Source: Paraphysomonas bandaiensis (Eukaryota > Chrysophyceae). Taken from it: a stretch of 64,000 nt of DNA. Made by a program: the position numbers and the translations under genes. Below, piece by piece: positions 1 through 10,191 of this stretch. The stretch covers positions 1 through 64,000 of the forward strand of contig CBFFRP010000014.1 in assembly GCA_965644295.1 (NCBI GenBank). The letters run 5' to 3'. The number at the start of each line of letters is the position of its first letter. Position 1 is the stretch's first letter. The notes below the pieces were generated by a model, which did not search any database, was not told where the DNA came from, and saw only the letters and a list, made by a program, of their open reading frames with translations.

Positions 1-640
1 GATGTTAATATGGTGACATTGTTGATGACAGTGAGGAGTGCTCAGGAGGTGTGGTTTATCGGATGAGGTGTTCATTGTTGTGTGGATCACACCTCCTGAG
101 CACACAGACAGACACACACATACACACACACATACATATAGAGGGATGGATCTTCAGAGTCAGTATCTTCTGATGTTAATATGGTGACATTGTTGATGAC
201 AGTGAGGAGTGCTCAGGAGGTGTGGTTTATCGGATGAGGTGTTCATTGTTGTGTGGATCACACCTCCTGAGCACACAGACAGACACACACATACACACAC
301 ACATACATATAGAGGGATGGATCTTCAGAGTCAGTATCTTCTGATGTTAATATGGTGACATTGTTGATGACAGTGAGGAGTGCTCAGGAGGTGTGGTTTA
401 TCGGATGAGGTGTTCATTGTTGTGTGGATCACACCTCCTGAGCACACAGACAGACACACACATACACACACACATACATATAGAGGGATGGATCTTCAGA
501 GTCAGTATCTTCTGATGTTAATATGGTGACATTGTTGATGACAGTGAGGAGTGCTCAGGAGGTGTGGTTTATCGGATGAGGTGTTCATTGTTGTGTGGAT
601 CACACCTCCTGAGCACACAGACAGACACACACACACACAT
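1..640. repeat. 171-bp tandem satellite array (left edge truncated)
   Basis: Near-identical units start at 1, 172, 343 and 514, giving an exact 171-bp period. The fourth unit diverges after about 635. Every unit carries the inverted pair GTGCTCAGGAGGTGTG / CACACCTCCTGAGCAC, so it can form a hairpin with a roughly 45-nt loop, followed by a CA/ACAC-rich tract. The copies are almost identical, which points to recent amplification. The array probably continues to the left of the window. No convincing coding sequence is present. Confidence 0.95.
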
Positions 641-1160
641 ACATCCGAATGCCGCAGAGCTGATACCAGTCTCAGATAACACTTCTTACTATGTGGTTCA
701 GAGTTGCAGGCTTATAACTGCCTTCCAGGAAGGTCTTCATGACAGTGTTTGGTCACGAGGCTGTAGCACTGAGCCTCATACAGTGGATGTGAGAGAGATG
801 CTGAACCTCCATAGGGGACAAGGATACGATATGTAAGTATATCCTCTCCACAACTATATCGCAGATGCACTGACACTGACGTTGCATAGTGTTCTAACGT
901 GCACAATCAAATGATGGTATATTGTTTTGTCTGTTTGTACTTGTTGGACCTCTCCACACGAGTCCACTCTCCTCAATCCACTGTAGAGGCTCTGTGCTAC
1001 AGCCTCGTGACCAAACACTGCCATAAAGATACATCATGTGACCTTTCTGGAAGGTGGTCATAAGCCTGCAGCTCTGAACTACGTAGAAAGAGTGTCATCT
1101 GAGAATGGTATCAGCTCTGCAGCATTTGGATGTACGTGTGTGTATCAGTCTGTCTGTCAT
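618..1160. repeat. Imperfect foldback (long inverted repeat)
   Basis: The arm at about 618-800 (ACAGACAGACACAC tract, then the stretch through GAGCTGATACCAGTCTC to GTCACGAGGCTGTAGC) reappears as its reverse complement at about 965-1160 (GCTACAGCCTCGTGACC to GGTATCAGCTCTGC, then GTCTGTCTGTC). Arms are about 150-180 bp, roughly 80 percent matched by eye, around a 165-bp centre. This looks like a non-autonomous foldback/MITE element or a palindromic border of the satellite. Small open frames inside it are not gene-like. Confidence 0.75.
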
Positions 1161-1503
1161 GATGCAGAAGAAAGGACTGTTACTACGAAAGCTTCGTGCT
1201 TCAAAGGCATTTCATGTAACCTTTAACCTGCCGTAAGTAGCTAGAAACCACACTGTGTTTCATTTATGGTATTATATTTAAAGTAGTATAGTACCTAATC
1301 ATGTGTTGTATGTGTATATATAGTTACGTTGATGCGAGATTTTCAGAAGTAGTAATACAGTAGATTTATATGAAAAGTAACAATATAATACAATATTTTA
1401 GTAAAATATTTTTAAAATATATTATAATTGAAAATATACAAACAACTAAATTTTAATTATCATTCACCCTAGTCTTCAAATAAGTACATATACAACATTT
1501 TTG
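1161..1503. other. AT-rich spacer
   Basis: This is AT-rich sequence with short A/T runs. I see no gene, RNA or repeat in it. Confidence 0.6.
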
Positions 1504-3345
1504 CATATATGAAACCTGGTGAAATCACTTTACCAGGTTTCATGATCACACCGACTTCATATCAAGCAGCACTTACAAGGTATTCTTATGCATGGTCGCA
1601 ATATCAGAATGTACAGGAGTTTTGCAAATGTATCTGTGAATGCTAGCTATTGTGTCCATACGTGGCTACTCAGTTTGGAAGAGCAATACCTAGAAGGAAG
1701 ACTTCCGAACACGATATTTCATCAAATTGATGGAGGGTCTGAGAATGCGAATGTCTTATATTTAGCCATCTGTTATTTACTTGTTGCGTGTGGTTTGGTG
1801 TCAAAAGTGGTATTGACAAGACTCCTTCCTGGACACACTCATGAAGATATAGATGCGTTATTTGCATTGTTGTGGACTTTGTTGAGAAATGAGTTCGTTT
1901 ACTCCCCTTCAGAATTTAAGACAATGATTATGATGGCGTTTGAAAAGTTTGATGATGTGAAAGTTATTGATGTATTTGCATTCCCTAATTATGCTGATTG
2001 GGTTGCACCATTCATAGATCCTAGCTTAGGCTATTTTGCCAAAACCAATTGGACGCAATTGCAATTTACATTTGAACGAGTAGGTGACACCGAGGGCGAC
2101 AGATATCCGCATTTCGTGAAGTCCACTTACCAGGCATATGCTCAGCAGGAAGTTATTGAAATTGTTGATGACCCAAAGAAAGATGTCATTTGCCCGACTG
2201 GAGAGAAAGAGAACATCACCGGTTTGATTCCGCAGTTGACGAGGGTAACTCAACGTCCGCTCGACACTGAGGAGCCTCTGCTTATTTTGAAGTCCCTTCC
2301 CCCCAAGTCTCACCAAATAACTGTTGACCCTTTCATAAAAGGCTCTCGTGAGATCATCACGGATTGCTGCGACCGTATGATAAACACGTGTACAAGGATA
2401 AAAACCCCGCTGTTGCCAGAGACTGGATTAAGTGGCGTGACGAAGTAACTCCTAAGACGAATATTGCGACTGACTATATTGCAGAGAATCCATTGCACAT
2501 TCCTTTTTTCGATGTCTTGTTCAACGGTCCTACTATTTCGGAATATGAAGTTGGACCCAAGGAGAAAGTAAGTCGGAAATTAAAGTGTGGGACTACCATT
2601 CCTCCAATGAGAGTTGTGGAATCTACTTCATCTGTAAGACATTCTGGTAATAAGAAAGGTCAGCCCGCAAGACGTATTGTAGAAGATGTGGACGGAAATG
2701 ATGTGTCTGATGCTGGACTAACTGCCAAAGCTCAACCTGATGGTCCTCCTAGAAAAAAATCTGTGAGGAAGTCAAAGAATACTACCAGTAGGAAGAAAAC
2801 CGTTCCAAAGAAATCGCTCTCTACTACACCACTTCTTGCTGATGATTGCAATGACAGTTCCGACGAATGTGGAGACGATTTGACTGACTTGACTGAATAT
2901 TTGGAGGATGGTGGTGGAGTAAATTTCAGTGAACTTCGTTTTGAAGTGGGCCAGAAAGTGAGAACCACTCATGGGCTAGTTGCCACTGTGCAATCAGTAA
3001 ATAGGAACGGCACTTACGACATCAAGTACATTCAGGCATTGCATGGAACAGACGAAGGAGTGAAACAACGATTTCTGAAGCCATGCAAAGGTACGTCGCA
3101 TGTTATAGTTATTAGTGTTAATTAACTTTTTTGTAATCTAAAAACTGTCAGAACAACTTCAAAGAATACACGACGACCTACTTATGAAATGGTTATTGTC
3201 AGTGAGAGTGAGAAATGGAAAGATACAGGGGCATTAGATGGTAGTAATGTGATCGTTGGGAAAAGAAAGCGAAGGTAGTGATAATTGTTTATATAAAGTC
3301 GATGGTAAGTAAAAACCTGGTCTAAGTACTAGAATCTGGTCAAAC
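1504..3345 (+). mobile_element. Decayed DNA transposon carrying a DUF7869-like gene
   Basis: A gene with a transposon-associated domain lies between two related ends. The left end (1510-1556) reads AAACCTGGTGAAAT, then TTTACCAGGTTT, then CCGACTT. The right end (3296-3345), reverse-complemented, gives ACCAGGTTT followed by TCGACTT at the same spacing. These are imperfect terminal inverted repeats of about 26-45 bp. Related ends occur at 36016-36050, 39642-39690 and 42157-42204, so this is a dispersed family. I could not identify a target-site duplication. Element limits are inferred. Confidence 0.5.
1588..3278 (+). pseudogene. DUF7869-like transposon protein, frameshifted
   Basis: The N-terminal frame (1588 to about 2350) contains HQIDGGSENAN and GHTHEDIDALF, the hallmark block of the DUF7869 proteins found in many eukaryotic repeats. 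That family assignment is from memory. It has an RNase-H-like feel, but a catalytic role is unproven. The reading frame changes near 2350-2364 and continues to about 3090 with KHVYKDKNPAVARDW, a basic nuclear-localisation-like stretch (KKSVRKSK, SRKKTVPKKS), an acidic stretch, and a Tudor/SH3-like fold segment (FEVGQKVRTTHGLVATVQ). A possible intron at 3091-3151 leads to a tail containing EMVIVSESEKW and ending GKRKRR at 3278, but the phase does not fit perfectly. The copy is broken. The true start may lie upstream, because the first Met is not convincing. Confidence 0.55.
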
Positions 3346-3700
3346 TACTACTTTTGTGTACGAATATGTAAAACGAACATGGAGAACGTGTTGTGATGAG
3401 TGCATATCGTCTTGGAATCGCTTTGTGTTACTGTGTTGCATTATATTTTAAAAGGATATTTTATTCTGGCCGTATTTCTGAGTACTATAAGTGTAGTTAC
3501 GTAACTACTTATAATCAATAATCATTATTGCTTTTTATAAAAACAAATTACATAATAATATATATATAACATAATATAACAATTATCACTACCTTCGATT
3601 TCTTTTCCCACTGATAACAACATTAAAATACCATATATAATGTTCCTGTATCTCTCAATTTCTCACTCTCACTGACAATAACCATTTCATAATATCTACA
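3181..3700. repeat. Inverted repeat joining two transposon relics
   Basis: The segment 3181-3295 (GAAATGGTTATTGTCAGTGA to GGTAGTGATAATTG) is present again in reverse complement at about 3575-3690. Both arms encode the same peptide core, EMVIVSESEK, in opposite directions. The spacer of about 280 bp is AT-rich. This may be a shared 3' tail of two related elements or an inverted duplication formed when one inserted beside the other. Confidence 0.8.
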
Positions 3701-6184
3701 TATATTCGTTTCATGTATATTGCATGACAATTTCATAACATCCTCGATCATATTTGCTTCATCTTCATCAGAGAAATCTGCTGGTTCTCCACGCCGTATA
3801 TTCTCTACTGTCAGCAGCCTTTTGTCCGGCTTCCTACCATGATTCTTCCCTTTTCTCTCCTCTCCTCTTCTTTTTCTTCGTCGTTGGACAATCAGCAGCA
3901 AGATGTTCCAGAGACTTGCAATTTCTGCATCCTGTATACTCAGCACTTCCAGGACGCTGCCCTGATATCTCTCCATCCTTCTTCCTCTGCTTCCTCCTGC
4001 ACTGTTCAGTTGAATGGCTATGAGGAATTCCTTCTTTCCTGCAATATCTACAATTGCCCTTCTTACGCTTATCCCGTTCTGTTCGAGACCGTTTGCTCTT
4101 TTCAATGAAATTCAGCTCCTCCACCTTCTTGCGTTTCCGCTCCAGCGCTATCATCATACCGTTCGATCTTCCCTGATAATGTTGCATAATCCACATCATC
4201 ATCAGGCATCAAGTACAAAGCAACATTCAAAGGAGCATATTCCTCATTTAACAGACCTTCTCGTAACCGTGTTATTTTTGAGAGCTCCGATATGTCCTGC
4301 TGCTGCTCCTGTAGCTCTTTCAGCAGTATTTCAAACCGTATTATATAGTCCTTCGCAGTCTCCTCCGGACGCATACGGAAAGAGCCATACTGAGTCAACA
4401 GCTCACTGATCTTGTTTTGCTTCCCTCCAGCAAAGCACTTCTTCAACTCATCAATCATAATATGCGCCTTAAACCTGTTGCTTCCTCTTCCATCAGCCTT
4501 GAACCCTTTATGTAAAAGATGGAATTTCTGAAGCGCCTCTTCGAAGATGATTGCATTGCCTCTCTACAGTACGAATACGCTATGGCATTCGCCTTCCAGT
4601 ACTTCTTCACAGCCTGTCTGTAAGACTTCTCCTCCATTAACGTGAGTGGCTTGCAATGGAACTCAGGTTGGGACCTGAGAGCCAAACTCTAAATAAGCTA
4701 AAACTCGCTTTAACAGAGAGAATGCTGCTTATTATTACTCTATACTACTTCTGCAGTACTAAATGCTTCTCGGCACCCCAAGAAACTAAAGCACAACTCA
4801 CCAGCTATGCAGTTCAGTACTAAACAGAAAAGTGACGAGCTACAACAACCAACAAAGAGAGAACAAGCTTAACTAAAAAGAATGACGATGCGCTTGAGCG
4901 TTGACAGCCACACAGTGACTAAATCCAAATTTTCTGCGAAGGAGTGACGATATTTATGAATATTCTTGGAGAATTCTTCTTCTTCATACTCTACACATTA
5001 ATGTATGGACTCTGCCGTATACACTCTCAACTGCTGCTCATCTAAACGATAATGGACACTCGACCAATCAGCATTGAGAATAGGGAAAGCATTGGTTCAG
5101 TATTCGCTTCCTGTATTTATACAGTGTAGGGTACAGTATACTGACACCGTATACCTACGAGTGATATAGACGCATACATACGATAGAGGAATACTGCAAA
5201 TACATCATATACAGTGTATACGGTATACAGTGCGGTTGCTGAGAGGAGATGCAGCTTGCTCCTAACTGCCATCTTAATGTGATTGCAGCACACATACCGA
5301 ACATACTTATAAGCGAGCAGATTATCGTGAAAATTGAACAATATGTCCAGAGATGCATTACCATTGTACTCGCTAAAGACCACTGCTTCTTCAATTGCCG
5401 ATATAGAGTACGAGGCGATATAGTATATTGACTGTTCAGCATCAGTACGAGGGTCCACACAGTGTGATGATCAAATGGAAGGTACCGTAAAATCATGTAA
5501 TCAGTACGTACAGTCATGACAGGTGATATATAGGTCCTTCTTCCAGACAGAGGTGGTCTATGGCAACCCTTAGTCACCATTAATTGGAAATGGATATATG
5601 CACCACACAGAGGCACATAATAACGGTAAAGAAGCCGCAGACGCATCCACTGACTGCAGGAAAAGCACGTATACACTGTTTACGTACTATAGGTGATTGT
5701 AGAAGCTACATATGTGCATTTACAGGCCACTGGTTGAATATAGAGCCATGTACACATATATACCATATATTAGGGTAAGGATACAACATATATATATATT
5801 CTGTAGAAGGGTCACAACCTATACATATATGTGTGGGTGAAAGAGAGAAACTAGGTTAGTATGTACGCATATATATATGTATACATCCAAACTGTAATAA
5901 TAATAACTCTTCAAAAGAATTATATATCACAGCCCAGCATATAGAATAGAAGATAGTGCTGATGATTATAAACCTGCTTTAAACCTGCACAGGTTTACAG
6001 GCTGTTCCCCGAAGTCGCTCTCCTTCGGTGGTGGCTCCACCGCTACTTCACTTTGCTCTTTCCTCATGAGGAATGTTTCGAAGTCTTCAATCCATTGTTC
6101 AACGTTATTCTCGTTGAACTGAGGAACTACTCCTCTATCCTCCTTCTCTCCTCCTCGTTCAATACCATATTGAGAATTGCTCAT
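3623..6184 (-). pseudogene. Retrotransposon gag relic (no pol)
   Basis: Reading the minus strand from 6184, a gag-like N-terminus contains QFNENNVEQWIEDFETFL and stops at 5966. After about 1.28 kb without gag sequence, a second gag block runs from 4685 to about 3834 with at least two frameshifts. It includes LTLMEEKSYRQAVKKYW, the segment DELKKCFAGGKQNKISELL, a basic region, and two zinc-knuckle-like motifs. One is CRYC(x8)HSTEQC. The other is a clean CX2CX4HX4C (CRNCKSLEHLAADC). These are Ty1/copia- or Ty3-like gag features. No protease, integrase or reverse transcriptase follows. The tail frame ends at 3623 inside the inverted repeat. The element is dead or strongly truncated. Confidence 0.65.
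4690..5965. other. Non-coding block interrupting the gag relic
   Basis: This stretch separates the two gag parts. It is rich in GTATAC/TATAC and ATATAT motifs and has many short open frames but none with recognisable protein sequence. It could be a nested insertion or a long intron-like segment, because the upstream gag part ends at GCAG|GTTTAAAG, a possible donor. I cannot decide between these. Confidence 0.4.
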
Positions 6185-6189
6185 TTTAA

Positions 6190-6760
6190 GCTAGATCACA
6201 GAGAGAATTTGTCAAAAGACTAGATAGATTTATTAATATCGTTTACACGAAGTTGTGATAACCAACACTAACTCATTATAATCCCTGCATAATATCCTAC
6301 ATATGCGAACCTCTCGTTACTGAACATATCTTGAAAGATCAAACTATTTCAGTTTCTCAATATCATCACAGCATTTGTACATCACTGTTAACATATATAG
6401 GACATTTCACTGAAGTTAACTTTGCTCTACACGTAAACCTTAACCTTGCTGTTGAACACAATGCACTTTCAATCAAGTAAGAAATTATGATTATTATTCT
6501 GAACACTTCACTACATATTCGTGTAACATATGTTGAAACATCTGTTCTTATATAGCAACATCTGTTTATCATTTATGTTCATTCATCAGTCAGTTCTATA
6601 TCTTGTATAGTCACACATCAGTAACTGAATTTAATTCCTTTGTAACTATAATCACCCGTTACACCTATGAGTTGACTTTACCTATTGCACACTGTTAACT
6701 CACTTCAATTGCACAATATATATCACATCATATTGCAGAACTCAACACTCCCACTCAATT
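6190..6760 (-). repeat. LTR-like dispersed repeat, copy 1
   Basis: This lies directly upstream of the gag start at 6184 on the minus strand, where a 5' LTR would be. A second, interrupted copy is at about 21620-23200. Shared blocks include CGTAAACCTTAACCTTGCT (6432), AACATCTGTTTATCAT (6556) and CACACTGTTAACTCAC (6687). It is AT-rich and non-coding. LTR identity is inferred from position and dispersion. A matching 3' LTR beside the gag relic was not found. Confidence 0.55.
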
Positions 6761-7120
6761 GGATGTAGTTATCACCATCACTGTTACAACACCACCATCA
6801 TCATCACCACCACAACTGGCATTATGGCACTGGCTTTTTATAACATAAACTATATAATAAATTTTATTTTATAACTTTTTCTAATTTTCATAAAAGCCAA
6901 AATGCCAGAAAGCCAAAAAGCCAAAACTATATTTTTATTTTATTATAAGATAATTATTTAATATTATATAAAGTAATTAATTTTTATTTAAAGTATAGTA
7001 TTATTAATATAATTATATAGGCCATAATAATTATATTTAAAGAGAAAAGGAAAGAGTAATAAAACGAAGTTTTATTACGATACGAGAGCCCTTCTGGCTC
7101 AGGAAGAATGCCTAAGCGGC
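6761..7120. other. AT-rich spacer with short CAT/CAC microsatellite
   Basis: A CACCATCATCATCACCACC microsatellite lies near 6790. It is followed by a weak inverted repeat of GGCATTATGGCACTGGCTTT with AAAGCCAAAATGCCAGAAAG and then very AT-rich sequence. No gene is visible. Confidence 0.5.
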
Positions 7121-8469
7121 TTAGAGCGACCCCTCGGCCCTCCGCCTCTCTGTGTGTACAGCAATAGCAAAGATGCTGTTGGGTCCGCCGGGAGCCTGGC
7201 TGTTCATCCAAGTAAAGTGAAAGCAAACACACGAAAAAACAGTAACGGGAGTTGGTGTCGCATTTTTTAAATAAAATTCCCCATTAGAGGCTGAACATTC
7301 CTCTTTGTGATACTGAGCACTACGTTGACACGGCGAGAGCACAAACTCATCACTCTTTATTACTCTAATTTCTGTTGCCCACACGTAAGGGAGAAATACA
7401 TCTCTAATGGAGAGTATAGCTCTAAATGCTTCAACAGCCACGTCAAAGTTAACAAAGTATTCACTTTGAAGTTCGTCTCCTCCTTTGCACAACGACATAT
7501 TATCAATCAATTACAATACATACGCTACATACCTGCAGATGGTGGTCGGTGCAAATCAAAATGGGGCAATCTTAAGTGTGATGGACCGACTCCCACTTTT
7601 GTGCTTGCTTCTATGTCCCCACGTGGAGAGGAACGCAGGCCTTGGCCTGGTAAGAGTACACCCAAACCTTTGAGTATATTTTGTGGGCAGGACTTACCAG
7701 GAAACCATAACGAGTTGCCATCTCCACGTCTGCTTTTGACCCATAACATATCTGGGTGGGACCCAGGTATCCATGCAGTATATAAATTCACCGAGTATGA
7801 CTTCTGAAAGATGTCACTGTATAGTATCTCCTCAAAGGAGCTATTCAAACCATCAGGGGAATTGATCGAGTAGCGACACTGCATGACCTCGAACTCTGGC
7901 ACATGTTGTAAGGTGAGTCTAATAAATGCTCCCAAAGTCCCCATACTCAGTAATATAAGACTGTACAACTCTGTATCATTACGTTGAATGGTTATAATGG
8001 TACCGTTTGCGAAAACAAGATCCAAAGATAGGACGTCATTCGCCAAGAGTGCGTTTGCTACTCCGGATCCGTGAGTTGCGGTGGATACTGCGCCGGCAAC
8101 GGATATATGCGGTAGCGAAGCGTAGTTACGTAATGCACGCCCATAACTGTACAAGTATTCCCCAAGCTGCCCGTACGTAACTCCAGGTTCTATCGTCACA
8201 GATGTGTGGTCCATTGAAATGATATTATTCAATTTCGATGTAAATATCAGGGCTCCACTGGTATCGCACACTCCGCTGAACGAATGTCGAGTTCCACAAA
8301 CTTTAACACGATCTGAAGTTGACACTATCTTGACCACATCAGCAACACTGCTGTTGTAATGCTGCATATGAGCACTATATTTAATATTTCCTGCCCAATT
8401 AGCGTCCCGATAAGATGAGGAGACTATCCGCATAAACATAACGCAGCGCAACACTTCCATCCAAATCAT
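7121..8469 (-). CDS. Alditol/sugar-lactone oxidase-like flavoprotein (VAO family), C-terminally altered
   Basis: Exons are 8469-7533 and 7482-7121, with a 50-bp GT-AG intron, giving about 432 residues. The N-terminal FAD-binding type-4 domain is clear: NWAGN near residue 25, GTRHSFSGV (the His of this motif is the covalent FAD site in AldO/xylitol-oxidase relatives), LPHISVAGAVSTATHGSG and SMGTLGAFIRLTL. After the intron come GGDELQSEYFV, TEIRVIKSDEFVLSP and HFTW, typical of bacterial alditol oxidases and D-arabinono-1,4-lactone oxidases. The usual final PHWGK block is not found in any frame downstream, and 30-40 unrelated residues sit between VLSP and HFTW. The 3' end may therefore be degraded or mis-spliced. 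The substrate (alditol or aldonolactone) cannot be told from sequence. It is divergent from HSCB across 523 bp. The start is chosen as the first Met; the first ~20 residues may be a leader. Confidence 0.8.
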
Positions 8470-8992
8470 ACCTACTGAATGTAATGTAAAGAGAAGAGTG
8501 TCATTTGCTGATATAACTGCTACAACACGAACAGATTTTAGTGAGTTATTGCTAGTTAGTTAAATTTATTATGCTTAGTGTATGTGAGGAGGGCGTATCA
8601 AACTCCGCATCAATATCCTTCTCAGGCGTAGCGAATGAAATGCACGAAGGGTGTCTATGGTGCAGCCTATTGGCTTACAGTAGATGTGTATACAGGAGTG
8701 TATCAGCTTCTATAGTGTATTGTATACGTGCGTATATTCCTATATATGCATACCGTGTGTGTATGCGAAGGTCAGAACAGGAATTCCTGGAAAGAAAAGT
8801 GCAGTATTCTCATTGTATTGTACGGTATACATACATATGTGCAACACTTCCTTCTATATTCTATACTGTATTCTAGTATGAGGAAGCCACACACGTCCAT
8901 CCACATACAGCACAGTGCCAGTATGAGTATCAGTGTACATGTACATGTACATGCTATTCAAGAGTGTGGTGGAAACATAGAAGAGTATTCAA
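8470..8992. promoter_or_regulatory. Divergent spacer between oxidase and HSCB genes
   Basis: Both flanking genes start outward from this 523-bp spacer, so it must hold both promoters. It contains repeated TGTATAC/GTATAC-type words and a TACATG tandem (8936-8951). No defined promoter motif can be assigned. Confidence 0.5.
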
Positions 8993-10191
8993 ATGATCCC
9001 GAAGTTTCCTCGTCTATTATCACAATCAGTGCGGAAGCATGTGAGTGTAGCAGGCTTATCCAGCAGCTCAACACATGACTCATCCAGCTGCTGGCACTGT
9101 GGCACAGAACACAATTGCTGTCGTATATTTTGTAGTAATTGTGGGAAAATTCAACCGGTCGGGACATCCTGCTGCAATTATTTCAAGCTACTGGACATGT
9201 ACGTGTTGGGTGTGGGGGGGGGACTCCTCTAACGTGTATTGCAGGCCCGTGACTTTCAAAGTGGACGAAAAGTCTCTCGAGAATAAATACAAAGAGTTTC
9301 AGAAAGTGACTCATCCTGATAAATTTTCAATGGCTTCAGAGGTGCGCTTGTTGTGTTATGTATATTCACACCTTTAGTAGTGTCAGATAGATAATTTTAC
9401 TTACAGATAGAGAAGGAGGCGTCATCGGTGTCATCCAGTACAATCAATCAAGCATACCAGGTAGACAAATAATACACAGTGTATATACGATTCACATTCG
9501 ATGTATATTCCTTCAGGCTCTTCGATGCCCCGTGGATAGGGCAAAATATATGGTAAGTGCGCATTGTGATATGTTGTATGAGTTCAACTGATGTGTGATA
9601 TACCGGGTATGCCCGGGAGTGTGCTATTTCAAGTTTTTAATGAGCGATCGTTTCTACTGTAGCTATCACTGCATGGAGTGAATGCCCTTGAAGAGGATTC
9701 TTCGTTTGAGGACCCTGCTCTTATGGTAACCACACTTTAATCGTTGAATATAACCTCAGCTTCATTGTTTTATTTTCGACAGTACTTTTTATTTTAATGG
9801 CGTACTGTATGACTGTATAGAGGTATTTGTGACATCACATGTGCTTGCAGATGGAGATGTTTGAGCTACGGGAGCGTATTGATAACATTGACCATAGTTC
9901 GCCTCGAGAGGCAGAAGGACTTCTGAATGAATTGAGCGACGACATGAATCAGTTATGTGATGAAATTGAGGTATATGTGGAGAATCCGATGTACAAATCA
10001 CTGAATGGCACTCTGTAGGAATCTTTTCAAGCTGAGAATTTAAAGGCATCCACTCGTGCTGCCGTAAAGTTAAAGTATATTTCCAAGGTATTCTGCTTGT
10101 CCAACTGTCACTTTTTTTGCGCAGATCGTCTAAGCACTCTTTGCAGGCCATGGATGAACTTAGGAGGGTGATAGAGAAAGCGTCGTCGTAG
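8993..10191 (+). CDS. HSCB: Mitochondrial Fe-S cluster co-chaperone HSCB (Hsc20/Jac1)
   Basis: Eight exons join in frame: 8993-9198, 9245-9341, 9407-9460, 9517-9552, 9663-9725, 9851-9970, 10019-10087 and 10147-10191, giving 229 residues (human HSCB is 235). The N-terminus MIPKFPRLLSQSVRKHVS is basic and amphipathic, as expected for mitochondrial import. It is followed by a tetracysteine zinc site (CWHCG ... CSNCG) as in animal HSCB. The J-domain has its HPD motif in KVTHPDKFS, then INQAYQALRCPVDRAKYML. The C-terminal HscB oligomerisation helices begin at MEMFELRERID. The protein delivers the ISCU scaffold to mitochondrial Hsp70 and stimulates its ATPase. Introns are 46-125 bp; intron 1 contains a G8 run. 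The start is supported by the targeting sequence. This is the most intron-dense gene in the window. Confidence 0.93.

Noticed and set aside
1-640. 171-bp unit length equal to that of primate alpha satellite
   Set aside because: Only the length matches. The sequence is unrelated and the surrounding genes are protist-like.
1-640. Possible CRISPR-like array of regular repeats
   Set aside because: Whole units repeat without unique spacers, and the genome is eukaryotic.
564-1226. Small genes in the foldback region
   Set aside because: The frames are made of repeat arms and CA/GT tracts, with no protein-like composition.
5117-5778. Frames of 113-173 codons on the minus strand
   Set aside because: Rich in Cys, Tyr and Ile in a GTATAC-rich spacer; no motif, no splice support and overlapping frames.
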